A stretch of 64,000 nucleotides of DNA from Paenibacillus brasilensis (GCF_009363115.1 NZ_CP045298.1:4957501-5021500), one strand, 5' to 3'; shown: positions 34,922-44,114, counted from the first letter of the stretch. A program made the numbers and translations. The notes: generated from the sequence alone by a model not told the origin.

Positions 34922-34989
34922 GTTGCGCAATCAACGAAATATTTGTTGACCGAACAACTAAACGATGCTATATTTAGTTGCGCAATCAA
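34922..34989 (+). promoter_or_regulatory. Divergent control region with two MarR-type sites and a promoter
   Basis: GTTGCGCAATCAA occurs at 34922-34934 and again at 34977-34989, in the same orientation. Between them lies TTGACC (34946-34951), 17 bp, TATATT (34969-34974), a good promoter towards doxX. A repressor on both copies would bracket it. Confidence 0.75.
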
Positions 34990-35034
34990 TTGTTGATTTT
35001 GAAACAATTTATGAAAGGAGGTACGATGTTCCAA

Positions 35035-35456
35035 TGCACAGCATGAGTTTTTACGCCAATACCGTTCTGCGCATATTGACGGGAGTCATTTTTTTCATGC
35101 ATGGGAAATTCAAATTAGAATGGGGTTATTCTAATTTGTCGGAATGGTTGCATAGTCAGGGATTTCCACTGGCAGCATTTTTCGCTCATGTACTGCCATG
35201 GATTGAACTGCTTGGAGGCATCATCATGATTATTGGAATCGGTACGCGTTATCTAGCCATCTTATTTAGTCTTATTCTTCTGGTCGCTTTATTTAAGGTG
35301 AAGATCGCCACCGGTTTCATCTCGAATACGAACACTGGCTATGAGTTCGACCTACTGCTGATGATCGTCTGTTTACATGTAACCGTGACTAGCCCGAATT
35401 CGCTTAAGCAAGTTTGGATGACTTCTGGAAAAGGAGGTGAAACGAAACATGTCTAA
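35035..35456 (+). CDS. DoxX-family membrane protein
   Basis: ATG 35035 lies behind AAAGGAGG with slightly long spacing; the ATG four codons later is also possible. ~140 residues with four membrane helices: VLRILTGVIFFMHGKFKLEW (the GKFK signature), PWIELLGGIIMIIGIGTRYL, AILFSLILLVALFKVKI, FDLLLMIVCLHVTVTSPNS. DoxX proteins are often induced by MarR-type sensors under thiol or electrophile stress. It overlaps the CDGSH gene by eight bases. Intact. Confidence 0.85.
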
Positions 35457-35649
35457 AGTAAAAATTACAAAGTACGATGAAGGACCTTTTGTCATTCAAG
35501 GAAACTTCGAACTGGTTGACGGAAGTGGAAATGCTTTTCAAACCAGCGATACGATTGCCGTTTGCCGCTGCGGACAATCAAAGACACAGCCATTTTGCGA
35601 TGCTACTCATAAAACATGCGGATTCAGAGAAGCTTCTTCGGCCCAATAA
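35449..35649 (+). CDS. CDGSH-type iron-sulfur protein
   Basis: 66 residues. ATG 35449 behind GGAGGTGAAACGAAAC. The 2Fe-2S cluster motif reads CRCGQSKTQPFCDATH: three Cys and one His spaced as in CDGSH domains, with CDAT in place of CDGS. Preceded by a short strand FVIQGNFELVD. These proteins carry a labile redox cluster. Overlapping the doxX end indicates one transcript and a redox-stress function with the MarR regulator. Confidence 0.9.
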   Translation: MSKVKITKYDEGPFVIQGNFELVDGSGNAFQTSDTIAVCRCGQSKTQPFCDATHKTCGFREASSAQ

Positions 35650-35696
35650 TCATCACTCTCTGCCTGGAGATGAACCGAACCTCATCGTACAAAATA

Positions 35697-35740
35697 ACGT
35701 GATGATCCCTTCATAAAGTTAGGGAATCATCACGTTTTTA
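35697..35740 (+). terminator. Terminator of the doxX-CDGSH operon
   Basis: Stem ACGTGATGATCCCT with AGGGAATCATCACGT (35697-35735, one mismatch bulge), followed by TTTTTATT. Confidence 0.85.
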
Positions 35741-36348
35741 TTCGTTGCCGGCTGGCAACACAAGCGGACCTCAATGAAGCTATCGTGCCACAAAAAGCTC
35801 CTTCTAACTTTTCGCCAATAAATCTGTTAAGCTGAACCGTATCATAAGTAGGGCGAAGAATTGGGTATTTGCTCGAATCTTTTTGGGGAAATCAACTGTA
35901 ACGTAGGGAATAAATTAAACTTAAGGTAGCAGGGAATACTGATGAATATCGAAATTAAGTATTAATGTTTATCACCCGGTTGGGTGAGGAGGAATATTGT
36001 GACTACGAATGATATCGGGGCAGTTTGAACCATGTCCCACAAGTCTTGAGTGATGATCGGCTCATGCTCACTTACCGCAATGATCGGATCGGGACATGAG
36101 TTAGCAGTATGAGCCGGCCGAGACCGATTACGAACCTTGTGATGTCGTCACTGAAACTGGTCAACGTCACCTGGGGAAGTCCAATCTGCTTCTCAAAATC
36201 GCAATTGTACCGTGATCCTGCAAAATCGTCTTCAGCCTAGCTAACGAGCAGCCGATGCCTTGAAATAAGCGATGGTTATTTGTTGTGAGCCGCGAAAAGC
36301 TCTTTGTGACGGAATTTACGTCCATAGAGCTTTTTCACGTGTATACAG
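35741..36348. other. Gap with a partial duplicate of the MerR gene
   Basis: No intact gene. Bases 36211-36268 repeat, with changes, 36543-36600 of the MerR gene (GTGATCCTGCAAAATCGTC, GAGCAGCCGATGCCTTGAAA), so a relic of the same gene on the minus strand. A GAACCGTATC block lies at 35832. A hairpin GAAAAGCTC/GAGCTTTTTC (36294-36341) is the likely terminator of merR. Confidence 0.55.
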
Positions 36349-36762
36349 CTAGATGCTAATTCTAAGGCGTAATTCCGCCATCATAGCCTCAGCTTGCTGG
36401 GGATCTTCATTCAGCAGCTTCCTGTATGTCAGCATCCAATTCAGCGTTACAAGCATATGATCGTATTCGTCCTTCTTGCGCTCGATCTCATTGATCTTCT
36501 GAAGAATCCATTCTATTACTTCTTGGTTCGTGCGTGCGTTCGTATCGTGATCCTGCAAAATCGTCTTCAGTTCAGCTAACGAGCAGCCGATGCCTTGAAA
36601 TTTCTTAATCAGCTTTAACCGCCCAATTGCTTCGTCTGAGTAGTTGCGGTAATTATTCTTCTCTCGCTGAATATGCCTGCTGTCAAGCAAGCCTTCCTTC
36701 TCATAAAAACGTATGGTGTGGGGTGTTAGACCCATCAAGTCTGCTAATTCTTGAATTTTCAT
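36349..36762 (-). CDS. MerR-family regulator (AdhR-like)
   Basis: 137 residues: KIQELADLMGLTPHTIRFYE (HTH), KEGLLDSRHIQREKNNYRNY, IGRLKLIKKFQGIGCSLAEL, then a coiled dimer helix (VIEWILQKINEIERKKDEYD). No C-terminal metal-binding Cys pair; the single Cys in GIGCSL is where AdhR/YfmP-type electrophile sensors carry one. Divergent from an epimerase-type gene whose promoter has the 19-bp spacer that MerR activators need. Intact. Confidence 0.9.
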   Translation of the reverse strand: MKIQELADLMGLTPHTIRFYEKEGLLDSRHIQREKNNYRNYSDEAIGRLKLIKKFQGIGCSLAELKTILQDHDTNARTNQEVIEWILQKINEIERKKDEYDHMLVTLNWMLTYRKLLNEDPQQAEAMMAELRLRISI

Positions 36763-36784
36763 ATGAAATCATACCTCCAAACGC

Positions 36785-36815
36785 TTGCCTTAGAGTTTAC
36801 TTCATAGTTTAAACT
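36785..36815 (+). promoter_or_regulatory. MerR-type promoter with 19-bp spacer
   Basis: TTGCCT (36785-36790), then a 19-bp spacer with TTAGAGTTTAC, then TAAACT (36810-36815). The overlong spacer and the CTTAGAGTTTACT block are typical of promoters twisted into shape by MerR proteins. It drives the gene at 36860. Confidence 0.65.
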
Positions 36816-36859
36816 GGAGTCATATCTTCGTCAAATGCTTAAGGAGGCGTAAAACGATT

Positions 36860-37690
36860 ATGCGTATATTCGTTACAGGTGCAGCAGGTTATATTGGTAC
36901 AGCTGTTGTCCACGAACTCATCGGTGCGGGCCATCAGGTAGTTGGTCTGACCCGTTCAGAGAGTGGTGCTCACGTATTAGAAAGCTTGGGAGCTGAGGTG
37001 ACTCGTGGTGTTTTGGAGGATCTGGATTTACTGCGCAGCAGTGCAGCCAATTCAGACGGTGTTATTCATCTGGCATTTAACCACGATTTCTCTAATTTCG
37101 CCGCATCATTAGAAACTGATCTTCGTGCCATCAAAGCATTAGGAGAGGGGCTTGCAGGCTCTGGTAAACCACTTGTTATCACAGCTCATGCTAATGGCAA
37201 AGCATCGGAGGATGCAGCACTTGCGTTTATAGAACAAGGCGTGAGAGCATCGATCGTCTCGCTTGCACCTTCCGTTCATGGAGAAGGAGATAAAGGCTTC
37301 GTACCACAATTAATCCGGATCGCTCAGGAAAGAGGCTCTTCGGCTTACATTGGAGACGGCACCAACCGTTGGCCAGCGATTCATCGCTTGGATGCGGCAG
37401 TTTTGTTCCGCCTTGCTGTAGAATCTGCGCCTGCAGGCTCACGACTGGATGGCGTGGACGACGAAGGCATTCCGTTCAGCGACATTGCCGGCGTCATCGG
37501 TCGTCACTTGGATGTGCCGGTTGTCAGCATCCCGCGTGAAGAAGCACAAGCAATCTTCGGTTTTCTAGGCATGGTCGCGTCGCTTGACTTAGCAAGATCA
37601 AGTGAAGGGACGAAGGAACTGCTCGGCTGGAAGCCTGTCCAACAGGGGCTTCTCGCAGATCTGGAGCAAGGACATTATTTCTCAAAATAG
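36860..37690 (+). CDS. NAD-dependent epimerase/dehydratase family protein
   Basis: 276 residues. ATG 36860 behind AAGGAGGCG. Extended/atypical SDR: MRIFVTGAAGYIGTAVVHEL (GxxGxxG), VVGLTRSESGAHVLESLGAE, GVIHLAFNHDF, LAPSVHGEGDKGFVPQLIRI, NRWPAIHRLDAAVLFRLAVE. Proteins of this group are common in Paenibacillus as MerR-controlled SDRs; the substrate is unknown. Slightly short around the active-site Tyr region, where typical members carry about ten more residues, so activity is uncertain. Likely activated by the divergent MerR protein. Confidence 0.85.
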   Translation: MRIFVTGAAGYIGTAVVHELIGAGHQVVGLTRSESGAHVLESLGAEVTRGVLEDLDLLRSSAANSDGVIHLAFNHDFSNFAASLETDLRAIKALGEGLAGSGKPLVITAHANGKASEDAALAFIEQGVRASIVSLAPSVHGEGDKGFVPQLIRIAQERGSSAYIGDGTNRWPAIHRLDAAVLFRLAVESAPAGSRLDGVDDEGIPFSDIAGVIGRHLDVPVVSIPREEAQAIFGFLGMVASLDLARSSEGTKELLGWKPVQQGLLADLEQGHYFSK

Positions 37691-37852
37691 CGTTAGTTAA
37701 ATGAAGAAGGTCACAAAAGAACCTGTTATTGCTTAGTCCCTCTATCCGAGCGGGGCCTTTACTGATCTCGGACATCGAGCGGTCGCAGTAATTTCAAACC
37801 TTCCCCCATATATGCATTAAGATTGTCAATAAAGATAAGGGAGTGAAAGAGT

Positions 37853-38668
37853 ATAAATACTTTTGTAATTACGGGAGGGAATAGCGGTGTTGGCCTGCAG
37901 TCGGCTCACGAACTTATTGACGGGGGCAATCGCGTGATTATTTTGGGGCGTGATAAACAAAAAGGTGAGAACGCAATGGCATCTTTTGGAGTAGCCCGCA
38001 ATCGAGCGATTTTTCTCTCGGTGGACCTCGCGACTCACGATGGAGTCAAAGATGCGGCACGACAGATCAATGAAATAACCGACAAGATCGACGGACTGTT
38101 ACACTCGGCGGGTATTTTTGATCCGAGAGACATCAGAACAAAGGACGGTCTCCCACTTTTTTTCGCGTTGGCTTACTTAAGCCGTTATCACCTAACTCAG
38201 CTCCTGCTGCCGAAACTTCTTAAGGCAGACCATCCTCGGGTAATAATGATGGTGGGCACAGTGAGTAAGGTTCCCAAATTCGACATCAAGAAGTTCCAAT
38301 CCTTCGAAAAATTCAATTTCTGGACGATGACGCTTCCGATCGTTGGCGCATGCATGTATTATGCAGACTATCTTGCCAAGACTCAACCTAAGATTTTCAC
38401 GGGATGTACAACCCCAGGAGTTGCTCGAACGGATATCTTTAAAAATGCGCCATGGTATTTCAGAGCTTGCGTCGCAGTGGCACGACCTTTTCTCAACTCA
38501 GTCGAATTAGCGGCTCGTAACCCTGTTCAGGCACTCCTGAAGGGCAAAGGGACATCGGCTTACATGTGGAACAAGCCTGGTAATTTTCAACGCAAGTTTG
38601 CCATCGAAGTGAATAAAGAGGATCAAAAGGCTCTTATTGATATGTCGCACAAACTCACGGGAGCATGA
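37853..38668 (+). pseudogene. Short-chain dehydrogenase, ATG changed to ATA and active site lost
   Basis: Behind AAGGGAGTG the frame starts with ATA at 37853 (INTFVITGGNSGVGLQSAHE), where the family begins MNTFVITGG; the first ATG in frame is only at 37934, past the NAD site. The YxxxK active site is also gone: MYYADYLAKTQPKIFTG lacks a Tyr four before the Lys and looks about ten residues short. The rest, to HKLTGA, is open. Probably a dying paralogue of the neighbouring SDR genes. Initiation at AUA is possible but poor. Confidence 0.75.
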
Positions 38669-38822
38669 AGCCTCTTGTCTGATTGCTGTTGTCATGGGCT
38701 TTATACGAATGGAAAGTTAGTTGACGGTTCACTGGGGCAAATTTGAGCGTGTGATGGCTTCAGCCTTCAAGGGAACAAATAAGCCGTACATTCTGAATCT
38801 CTTTTTGAAGGGATCATTATCA

Positions 38823-39479
38823 ATGAAAAATTCGAATTCAACATTCTTAGTATTTGGTGCAACTGGTAGAACTGGCCAACACTTTGTTTCCATAGCGCTT
38901 AAAGAGGGTCATAAAGTAAAAGCCTTAGTTAGAAATCCAGAAAAAATTAAAATACAAAATATAAATTTAGAGCTAATCAAAGGTTCCATCACAAATTATG
39001 AAAATATTGACGAATTATTAGATGGAGTCGACTTTGTAATTTGTATGCTTGGAAATGCTCAGGAACAAAATAAGGCGCCGATCAATACTATCTTTATTAA
39101 GAAGCTTATCCCAGCTATGCGGCGACAAGGTGTAAAACGTTTCCTATATCAGGCCGGAGGACTCACGCGTCGATATAAAGAAAGACTCCCTTTTGTGACT
39201 TGGATTCTTAGAAATACTGTAGCTAGATATAACGGTCTTCTCGGTCAGCATAAAGATAATGAAACTGTAATTGAATATTTAGTTGAAGAAGCACAAGATG
39301 TGGATTGGATTGTGCATAGGGCAGGCATAATCTCAGACGGTCCTTCGAAAGGAATATTAAAAAGAGATCGAACAAAGTTTAGTCTTGCAACTCATGTAGA
39401 TATTGCTAATTATAACTTTCAGGTCATTAATGATGATTCTGCAATTCATACTTGCGATTTGAGCTACTACAAAAAATAA
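38823..39479 (+). CDS. NAD(P)-binding NmrA/YwnB-like SDR
   Basis: ATG 38823 follows GAAGGGATC; an open stretch upstream to 38721 is not family-like. 218 residues: STFLVFGATGRTGQHFVSIA (GATGxTG), HKVKALVRNPEKI, DFVICMLGNAQ, KRFLYQAGGLTRRY, DWIVHRAGIISDGPSKG. It is an atypical SDR of the NAD(P)H-binding family (PF13460), often sensors or reductases without the YxxxK pair. Third SDR-fold gene in a row after the MerR regulator. Intact. Confidence 0.85.
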   Translation: MKNSNSTFLVFGATGRTGQHFVSIALKEGHKVKALVRNPEKIKIQNINLELIKGSITNYENIDELLDGVDFVICMLGNAQEQNKAPINTIFIKKLIPAMRRQGVKRFLYQAGGLTRRYKERLPFVTWILRNTVARYNGLLGQHKDNETVIEYLVEEAQDVDWIVHRAGIISDGPSKGILKRDRTKFSLATHVDIANYNFQVINDDSAIHTCDLSYYKK

Positions 39480-39692
39480 ACTTAAGTCCAACGGGGTAGC
39501 AGTACTGTCCTTGAGCCATCAGATGGGGGGTATATGCCTATATCCATAGGTGTGGCAAGAAGCCCGAAGTAGAGCGGTCGTAAGATTGCCCAAGGAAGGT
39601 TCTTAAGAGAGACGTTATAAATTAATTCATTGCGCTCCCTCGAAATACCTTAGAGTCCATTAACGTGTAAACAACGTTTATGTCCATTGGTC

Positions 39693-39722
39693 AAGTCCTT
39701 GATATTCAAGGGCTTTTTTGTT
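39693..39722 (+). terminator. Terminator-like hairpin
   Basis: AAGTCCTTG with CAAGGGCTT (39693-39715, loop ATATT), then TTTTTGTTTT. Bases 39481-39690 hold no gene; 39505-39535 resembles the repeat at 33690. Confidence 0.75.
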
Positions 39723-39844
39723 TTGGAAGCATAAGTTTGCCACAGTTATTGGAGATATTTGCGGACATCTCAAGGTGGATTCATTATAATGATCCGATAA
39801 ATTCAACGGTAATTTTGTATTCTTGGCAAACTTATATCCTAAAA

Positions 39845-40370
39845 CTGAGAGAGCCAACAACAGATAAGCGCATTCCCAAATTCTTAAATTGAAGAAGATG
39901 TTATTCTTCTGAAAATTTCTTGTGAGTCTCCACGGGAATATGCAATGCTTGAATTTCTTTATAGTACGGGTTGCCGTGTTGACGAAGTGCAGAAACAAGA
40001 TATTGAAGACATCAACTTGGAAGACTGTTCAGTCATTGTGAATGGAAAAGGGGCAAAACAAAGGGAGATTTATTTTACGACCGAATGCAAAATATGGATA
40101 AAAAGATATTTGGAGAGCCGTGATGATTCCTGTACAGCTCTATTTGTTACGGAAACTCAGCCTGCTCGCCGTATGTCGATACCTACGATTCGTCACTCAT
40201 TAAAAAAGCTGGCAAGCCGGACTAATGTTGCTGTTAACGTCTACCCGCATCGTTTTCGTCACACTTACGCCTGCCAGTTACTAGATAACGGTGCACCGCT
40301 GGAGTTTATCCAGGGAATGCTTGGGCATGAAAAAGCATCCACCACACAAATTTATGCTCAGCTTCGTTGA
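39845..40370 (+). pseudogene. Tyrosine recombinase (XerC/D-like), C-terminal half, frameshifted
   Basis: Begins LKLREPTTDKRIPKFLN, shifts by one base near 39890, and continues EDVILLKISC. The catalytic domain is then complete: EFLYSTGCRVDEVQKQDIE (Arg), GKGAKQREIYF (Lys), YPHRFRHTYACQLLDNG (HxxR), MLGHEKASTTQIYAQL (His, Tyr). The N-terminal core-binding domain is missing; one lies alone at 26.7 kb and ends at the matching place. No active enzyme is expected. Confidence 0.85.
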
Positions 40371-40476
40371 GAACGGCGAAGAGAATTGTACCGGCGGTAT
40401 TTTTAGGCGCTAGTACTTATCACCAACTATTGGGTCATCAGAAATCGTGGATTGCTTTTGCTAAGAGTAAGAAAAA

Positions 40477-40518
40477 ACGCTGAGCCGGTCGCTTCCGAAG
40501 GCTTAGCGTATATTTTCG
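40477..40518. terminator. Hairpin after the recombinase and mocR relics
   Basis: ACGCTGAGCC pairs with GGCTTAGCGT (40478-40513 region, one G-T), followed by ATATTTTCG. Confidence 0.55.
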
Positions 40519-40524
40519 TTAAAA

Positions 40525-41535
40525 TGTTGGCGGGACCCCTAACAGCAGATATTCGAATACCAGGCGCAGTCAACTTAGAAAAACACTCATTAAGTAGAGA
40601 TAATTTTGTGGTAGCTGGCTATATAAAGTAGGCACCGGATCTCCGCGATATCGAAATTCGCTGTCATAATCATCTTCGATAATCCAGGCTCGTTGCTGTG
40701 CGGCTTTAAGTAAAAGTTGCTGCCTGCGCGGTATTGATAACATCACACCTACGGCGCATTGATGAGCGGGGGTAACGAAAATAAGTTTGGCTTCAGACGG
40801 CACCCTTTCTACCACAAGGCCGTACTCATCAACAGGAATTGGAGCAATCTTCATTTCTCGGTATTTCATCGTCATCCAAGCGACAGGATAACCAGGATCT
40901 TCGACCGACACAGTGTCTCCTTTGGTCAAAAGCGCTTGGGCGATAAGATCAATGCTTTGCTGGGCTCCGGAAGTCAACAAAATTTGATTCGTCTGAACGT
41001 GAATACCACGTTCAAGCGATAAATAACGTTGGATCTGTTTGCACAAAGGTTCGAAACCATAAGCATCGCCGTATGACCAAGTGGATAAGTCTAATTCCGA
41101 GGAGACATTCAAATACGATTTGCGCCACATTTTTTGAAACTGCACATCCAAATAAGGTTGATAGGGACTAAAATCGATGACCGAATTCCGATTATCTTTA
41201 CTTCTGAACCACTGTTGCGACCGATCAACAAATCGAGGCAGCTCAGGGAGTTGCGGCGGAACAGGGAGAGCAGTACCATCTTTCTGTTTACCCGCAAACA
41301 GATTCCAATCATTGATACGCGTTCCCCCGCGGCGTGATGTTACTGTATAACCACGGCTGAGTAGCTCTTCATAAACAATTTGCACGGTTGAACGAGATAC
41401 TCCTAGCTGCTGAGCGAGCTCCCGAGAAGGTGTCAGAAGCTCACCTGGCTTCCAAACGCCATTCGTAATATGATCGATGGCTTGATCGAGCAATTGTTGC
41501 CATATGGGTCTTTAGTCAGTGCGATCTACTTTCAT
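40525..41535 (-). pseudogene. MocR/PdxR-type regulator, nonsense codon and C-terminus lost
   Basis: Starts ATG 41535 (MKVDRTD) followed at once by TAA, then RPIWQQLLDQAIDHI in the same frame as the intact mocR. GntR-type HTH is present (LTPSRELAQQLGVSRSTVQI, SRRGGTRINDW), then the fold-type I domain up to IIEDDYDSEFRYRGDPVP. A further shift near 40580 leads to TAPGIRISAVRGP, and the last ~100 residues are missing. A diverged neighbour of the intact mocR at 42.65 kb. Confidence 0.85.
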
Positions 41536-41674
41536 CAATTCGCATCCTTGCCTGTTAATATGTTGAAATGAAATTATCCGTACCATGCAATGTTATACAA
41601 GCTGAGTAGATCATTGAAAATGCAGACCTGTTATTCGAACTGCTGTAACTTTTCACATAAATAAGGAGGGAGCG

Positions 41675-42145
41675 ATGTTCAAAATTTTGGTATCGGACCC
41701 CATTAGTGATTTTGGATTGCAAAAAATGACTCGTGCAGTGGATGTGGAGGTCGCAAAAATAACGGGACTGAGCGAGGAGGAACTCATATCAATCATCCGT
41801 CCATATGATGCGTTGCTCAGGCGCAGCTTTCGATGCTATTTGAAAATGAACCGCCAGCACCAGATCACCCATTCCTAAGGCATCCCAAAATAATTGTTAC
41901 CCCGCATTTGGGCGCGTCCACTTTGGAAGCGCAAGATAATGTAGCCACCGATGTTTCTGAGCAAGTCATCGTATCTTAAGGAATGAACCGTTTAAAAATG
42001 CAGTCAATATCCCGGCGATTCCGAACGATTTGCTGAACAAATTACAACCCTACTTTACATTGTGCGAACAACTTGGAAAATCGCTTGCCCAAATGACCGA
42101 TGGGGCCGTGCAAACTCAATCCGGACGTATTTTTTATCGCAGAGG
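41675..42145 (+). pseudogene. serA: D-3-phosphoglycerate dehydrogenase, large internal deletion
   Basis: ATG 41675 behind AAGGAGGGAGCG. N-terminus FKILVSDPISDFGLQKM and TGLSEEELISIIRPYDALL are intact, then about 200 residues (NAD-binding core) are missing and the frame shifts to FENEPPAPDHPFLRHPKIIV, TPHLGASTLEAQDNVATDVS, and after another shift NEPFKNAVNIPAIPNDLLNK and GKSLAQMTDGAVQT. The ACT domain is lost. Its 3' part parallels the serA relic at 15.3 kb. Confidence 0.85.
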
Positions 42146-42147
42146 TG

Positions 42148-42578
42148 TTAGATCCATACAGCAGGTATGCATACAAGTGCGGGCTCATTGGCTTTAGCTG
42201 ACTCGTATGCGACGCAAGACGATGTATTTGTAATTAAAATGTTAAGAGCGCAGGGCGCCGTTATTAGGGGGAAAACCAACATGACGGAATTCGGAAATTT
42301 TATGACCATAAGAATGCCACAGGCTATAGCTCCCAAGGGGGTCAGGTTTCTCAATCCACCGCTCCTTTTCAACGGGTGGATCAAGCTTTGGCTCCGCTGC
42401 TGCAGTGGCGGTCAATTTTTGTGCGGCAGTAATCGGAACGGAGACATCGGGTTCTATTTTAAATCCTTCAAATGAAATTCTGATCGAGGACCGATTGTTT
42501 GAACGAGCTGAAAAAGTTTATACCATGCTTACTAACGATAAAATAGATAATGCCATTGATATAATGGGTCATGTTTGA
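42148..42578 (+). pseudogene. Amidase-signature enzyme, deleted and frameshifted
   Basis: Pieces: MHTSAGSLALADSYATQDD, RAQGAVIRGKTNMTEFGNFM (catalytic Lys region), GYSSQGGQV in another frame, STGGSSFGSAAAVAVNFCAA (cis-Ser) and IGTETSGSILNPSNE (Ser nucleophile), then directly the C-terminal LFERAEKVYTMLTNDK. So the Ser-cisSer-Lys residues survive in shifted frames but the middle is gone. A relic of a GatA-like amidase, once following serA. Confidence 0.75.
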
Positions 42579-42634
42579 GGGAAGTACAAGGTCCTCCTTT
42601 CCAGAAGAAAGACCTGCATAATAGATCAATCTGG

Positions 42635-42668
42635 GGCGGGGATGCTTGTGTTATAAAAGCATCTCCGC
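42635..42668 (-). terminator. Terminator of the intact mocR
   Basis: GGATGCTT and AAGCATCTCC form a stem across 42637-42666, at the mocR stop on the minus strand. Confidence 0.5.
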
Positions 42669-44081
42669 AAGCCGATAAATACCTTCCTCAATGGCTGCTT
42701 CATCTACTTTGGAAAAACCCAGCACCCATCCTTTTCGATCGCTTTCCAAGCAGTACGTGCTAAGCGGATACACACGGATGCCTTTTTCGAGCGCTTGGTA
42801 CGTCAAGACTTCTTCGTCGAACGGCTTTTCAGCTTCAAGAAACATATGCAATCCTGTTTCTACGCCGCTTAGTGTGAATCGTTCGCCCAGACCTGTCGCG
42901 GTGATGGCTTTCGTCATGGCTTCGTGTCTACGTCGGTATACATTTCGAATTCTTCTCATATGTCGTGTGAAATGACCATTTTCGATAAAATGAGCAAGCG
43001 TTAATTGCTCCATAATCGGAAGGTGGCGATAGGTTAATTCATGGACATGGCTAAGTTGGCGAATGGCTTCATTGGGACCCACGATCGCCGATATCCGTAT
43101 ACCCGGAGCAACCATCTTGGAAAAACTCATCATATACAATATGTTCTGAGGTTGCTGGCTGAATAAAGTTGGAAGCGGGTCGCCGCGATATCGAAATTCG
43201 CTATCGTAATCGTCCTCAACAATCCAAAATGGATGTTGAGCGGCCATGTGCAACAATTGTTGCCTGCGGAGTTCCGACATAATGACTCCAACCGCACACT
43301 GGTGCGAAGGTGTGACAAAAACAAGCTTGGATTGCGGGTGGATACGATCTACTTGTAGACCGGATTCGTCAACAGGAACGGGAACAACATGCATACGTCG
43401 ATATTTCATTGCCATCCAGGCAGCAGGAAAGCCAGGATCTTCAACAGAAACCGTTTCTCCTTCATTTAAAAGGGCCTGGGCGATCAAATCGATGCTATGC
43501 TGTGCACCCGAGGTTAGTAGTATTTGATCGAGATGCACGTGGACGCCTCGTTCAAGGGACAAGTATCGTTGAATCTGTTCACGCAGCGGCACGAACCCGT
43601 AGGGATTGCCGTAAGCCCAACTGTCCAGATCTATTTCTGTGGAGGCTTGTAAAAACGATTGTCTCCAATTTTTTTGAAAATGTTCATCCAAATACGGTTC
43701 ATGAGGGCTGAAATCAATTTCTACATTTTGATTTTCTTTGCCTCTGATCCAATTGTGCAAATGACCGACCGAAACGTTTAATAAAGGCAATTCGGGGAGC
43801 ACGGGCCCTTGAGGTGATACTTCCTCTAAAGAATGGGGCTTGTACGCCCATTCACTAACTCTTGTACCGCCACGACGAGATGTCACAGTGTACCCTCGGC
43901 TGAATAATTCCTCATAAACGATCTGTATGGTTGAACGCGAAACACCAACCAATTGAGCGAGTTCACGAGAAGGGAGCAGCAACTCGCCGGGAGGCCATTT
44001 CCCGGTTGTGATATTATGGATTGATTGATCCAGAAGTTGTTGCCAAATGGGGCGTCCGTCGTCTCGGTTAACTATTAACAT
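42651..44081 (-). CDS. MocR/PdxR-type regulator (GntR HTH plus aminotransferase domain)
   Basis: ATG 44081 (MLIVNRDDGRPIWQQLLDQS) has GAGGTG six bases upstream; the frame extends to a GTG at 44090, within that site. 476 residues: wHTH LLPSRELAQLVGVSRSTIQI, EELFSRGYTVTSRRGGTRVS, a linker, then a fold-type I PLP domain with YGNPYGFVPLREQIQRYLSL, LLTSGAQHSIDLIAQALL, VEDPGFPAAWMAMKYR, PLP Lys in MMSFSKMVAPGIRISAIVG and a full C-terminus. These regulators sense PLP or amino-acid adducts; PdxR members control pdxST. The only intact MocR here, so it is the best candidate regulator of the pdxS and glyA units. Confidence 0.92.
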   Translation of the reverse strand: MLIVNRDDGRPIWQQLLDQSIHNITTGKWPPGELLLPSRELAQLVGVSRSTIQIVYEELFSRGYTVTSRRGGTRVSEWAYKPHSLEEVSPQGPVLPELPLLNVSVGHLHNWIRGKENQNVEIDFSPHEPYLDEHFQKNWRQSFLQASTEIDLDSWAYGNPYGFVPLREQIQRYLSLERGVHVHLDQILLTSGAQHSIDLIAQALLNEGETVSVEDPGFPAAWMAMKYRRMHVVPVPVDESGLQVDRIHPQSKLVFVTPSHQCAVGVIMSELRRQQLLHMAAQHPFWIVEDDYDSEFRYRGDPLPTLFSQQPQNILYMMSFSKMVAPGIRISAIVGPNEAIRQLSHVHELTYRHLPIMEQLTLAHFIENGHFTRHMRRIRNVYRRRHEAMTKAITATGLGERFTLSGVETGLHMFLEAEKPFDEEVLTYQALEKGIRVYPLSTYCLESDRKGWVLGFSKVDEAAIEEGIYRLAEMLL

Positions 44082-44114
44082 CAGATTCACCTCGGGTGTT
44101 ATTAAATACTAAAA

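Noticed and set aside
38721..38822. N-terminal extension of the NmrA-like gene
   Set aside because: Not family-like, and ATG 38823 has its own GAAGGGA.
42148..42578. Amidase relic as GatA of the tRNA amidotransferase
   Set aside because: No gatB or gatC is near and the context is mocR/serA; the signature alone does not separate GatA from other amidases.
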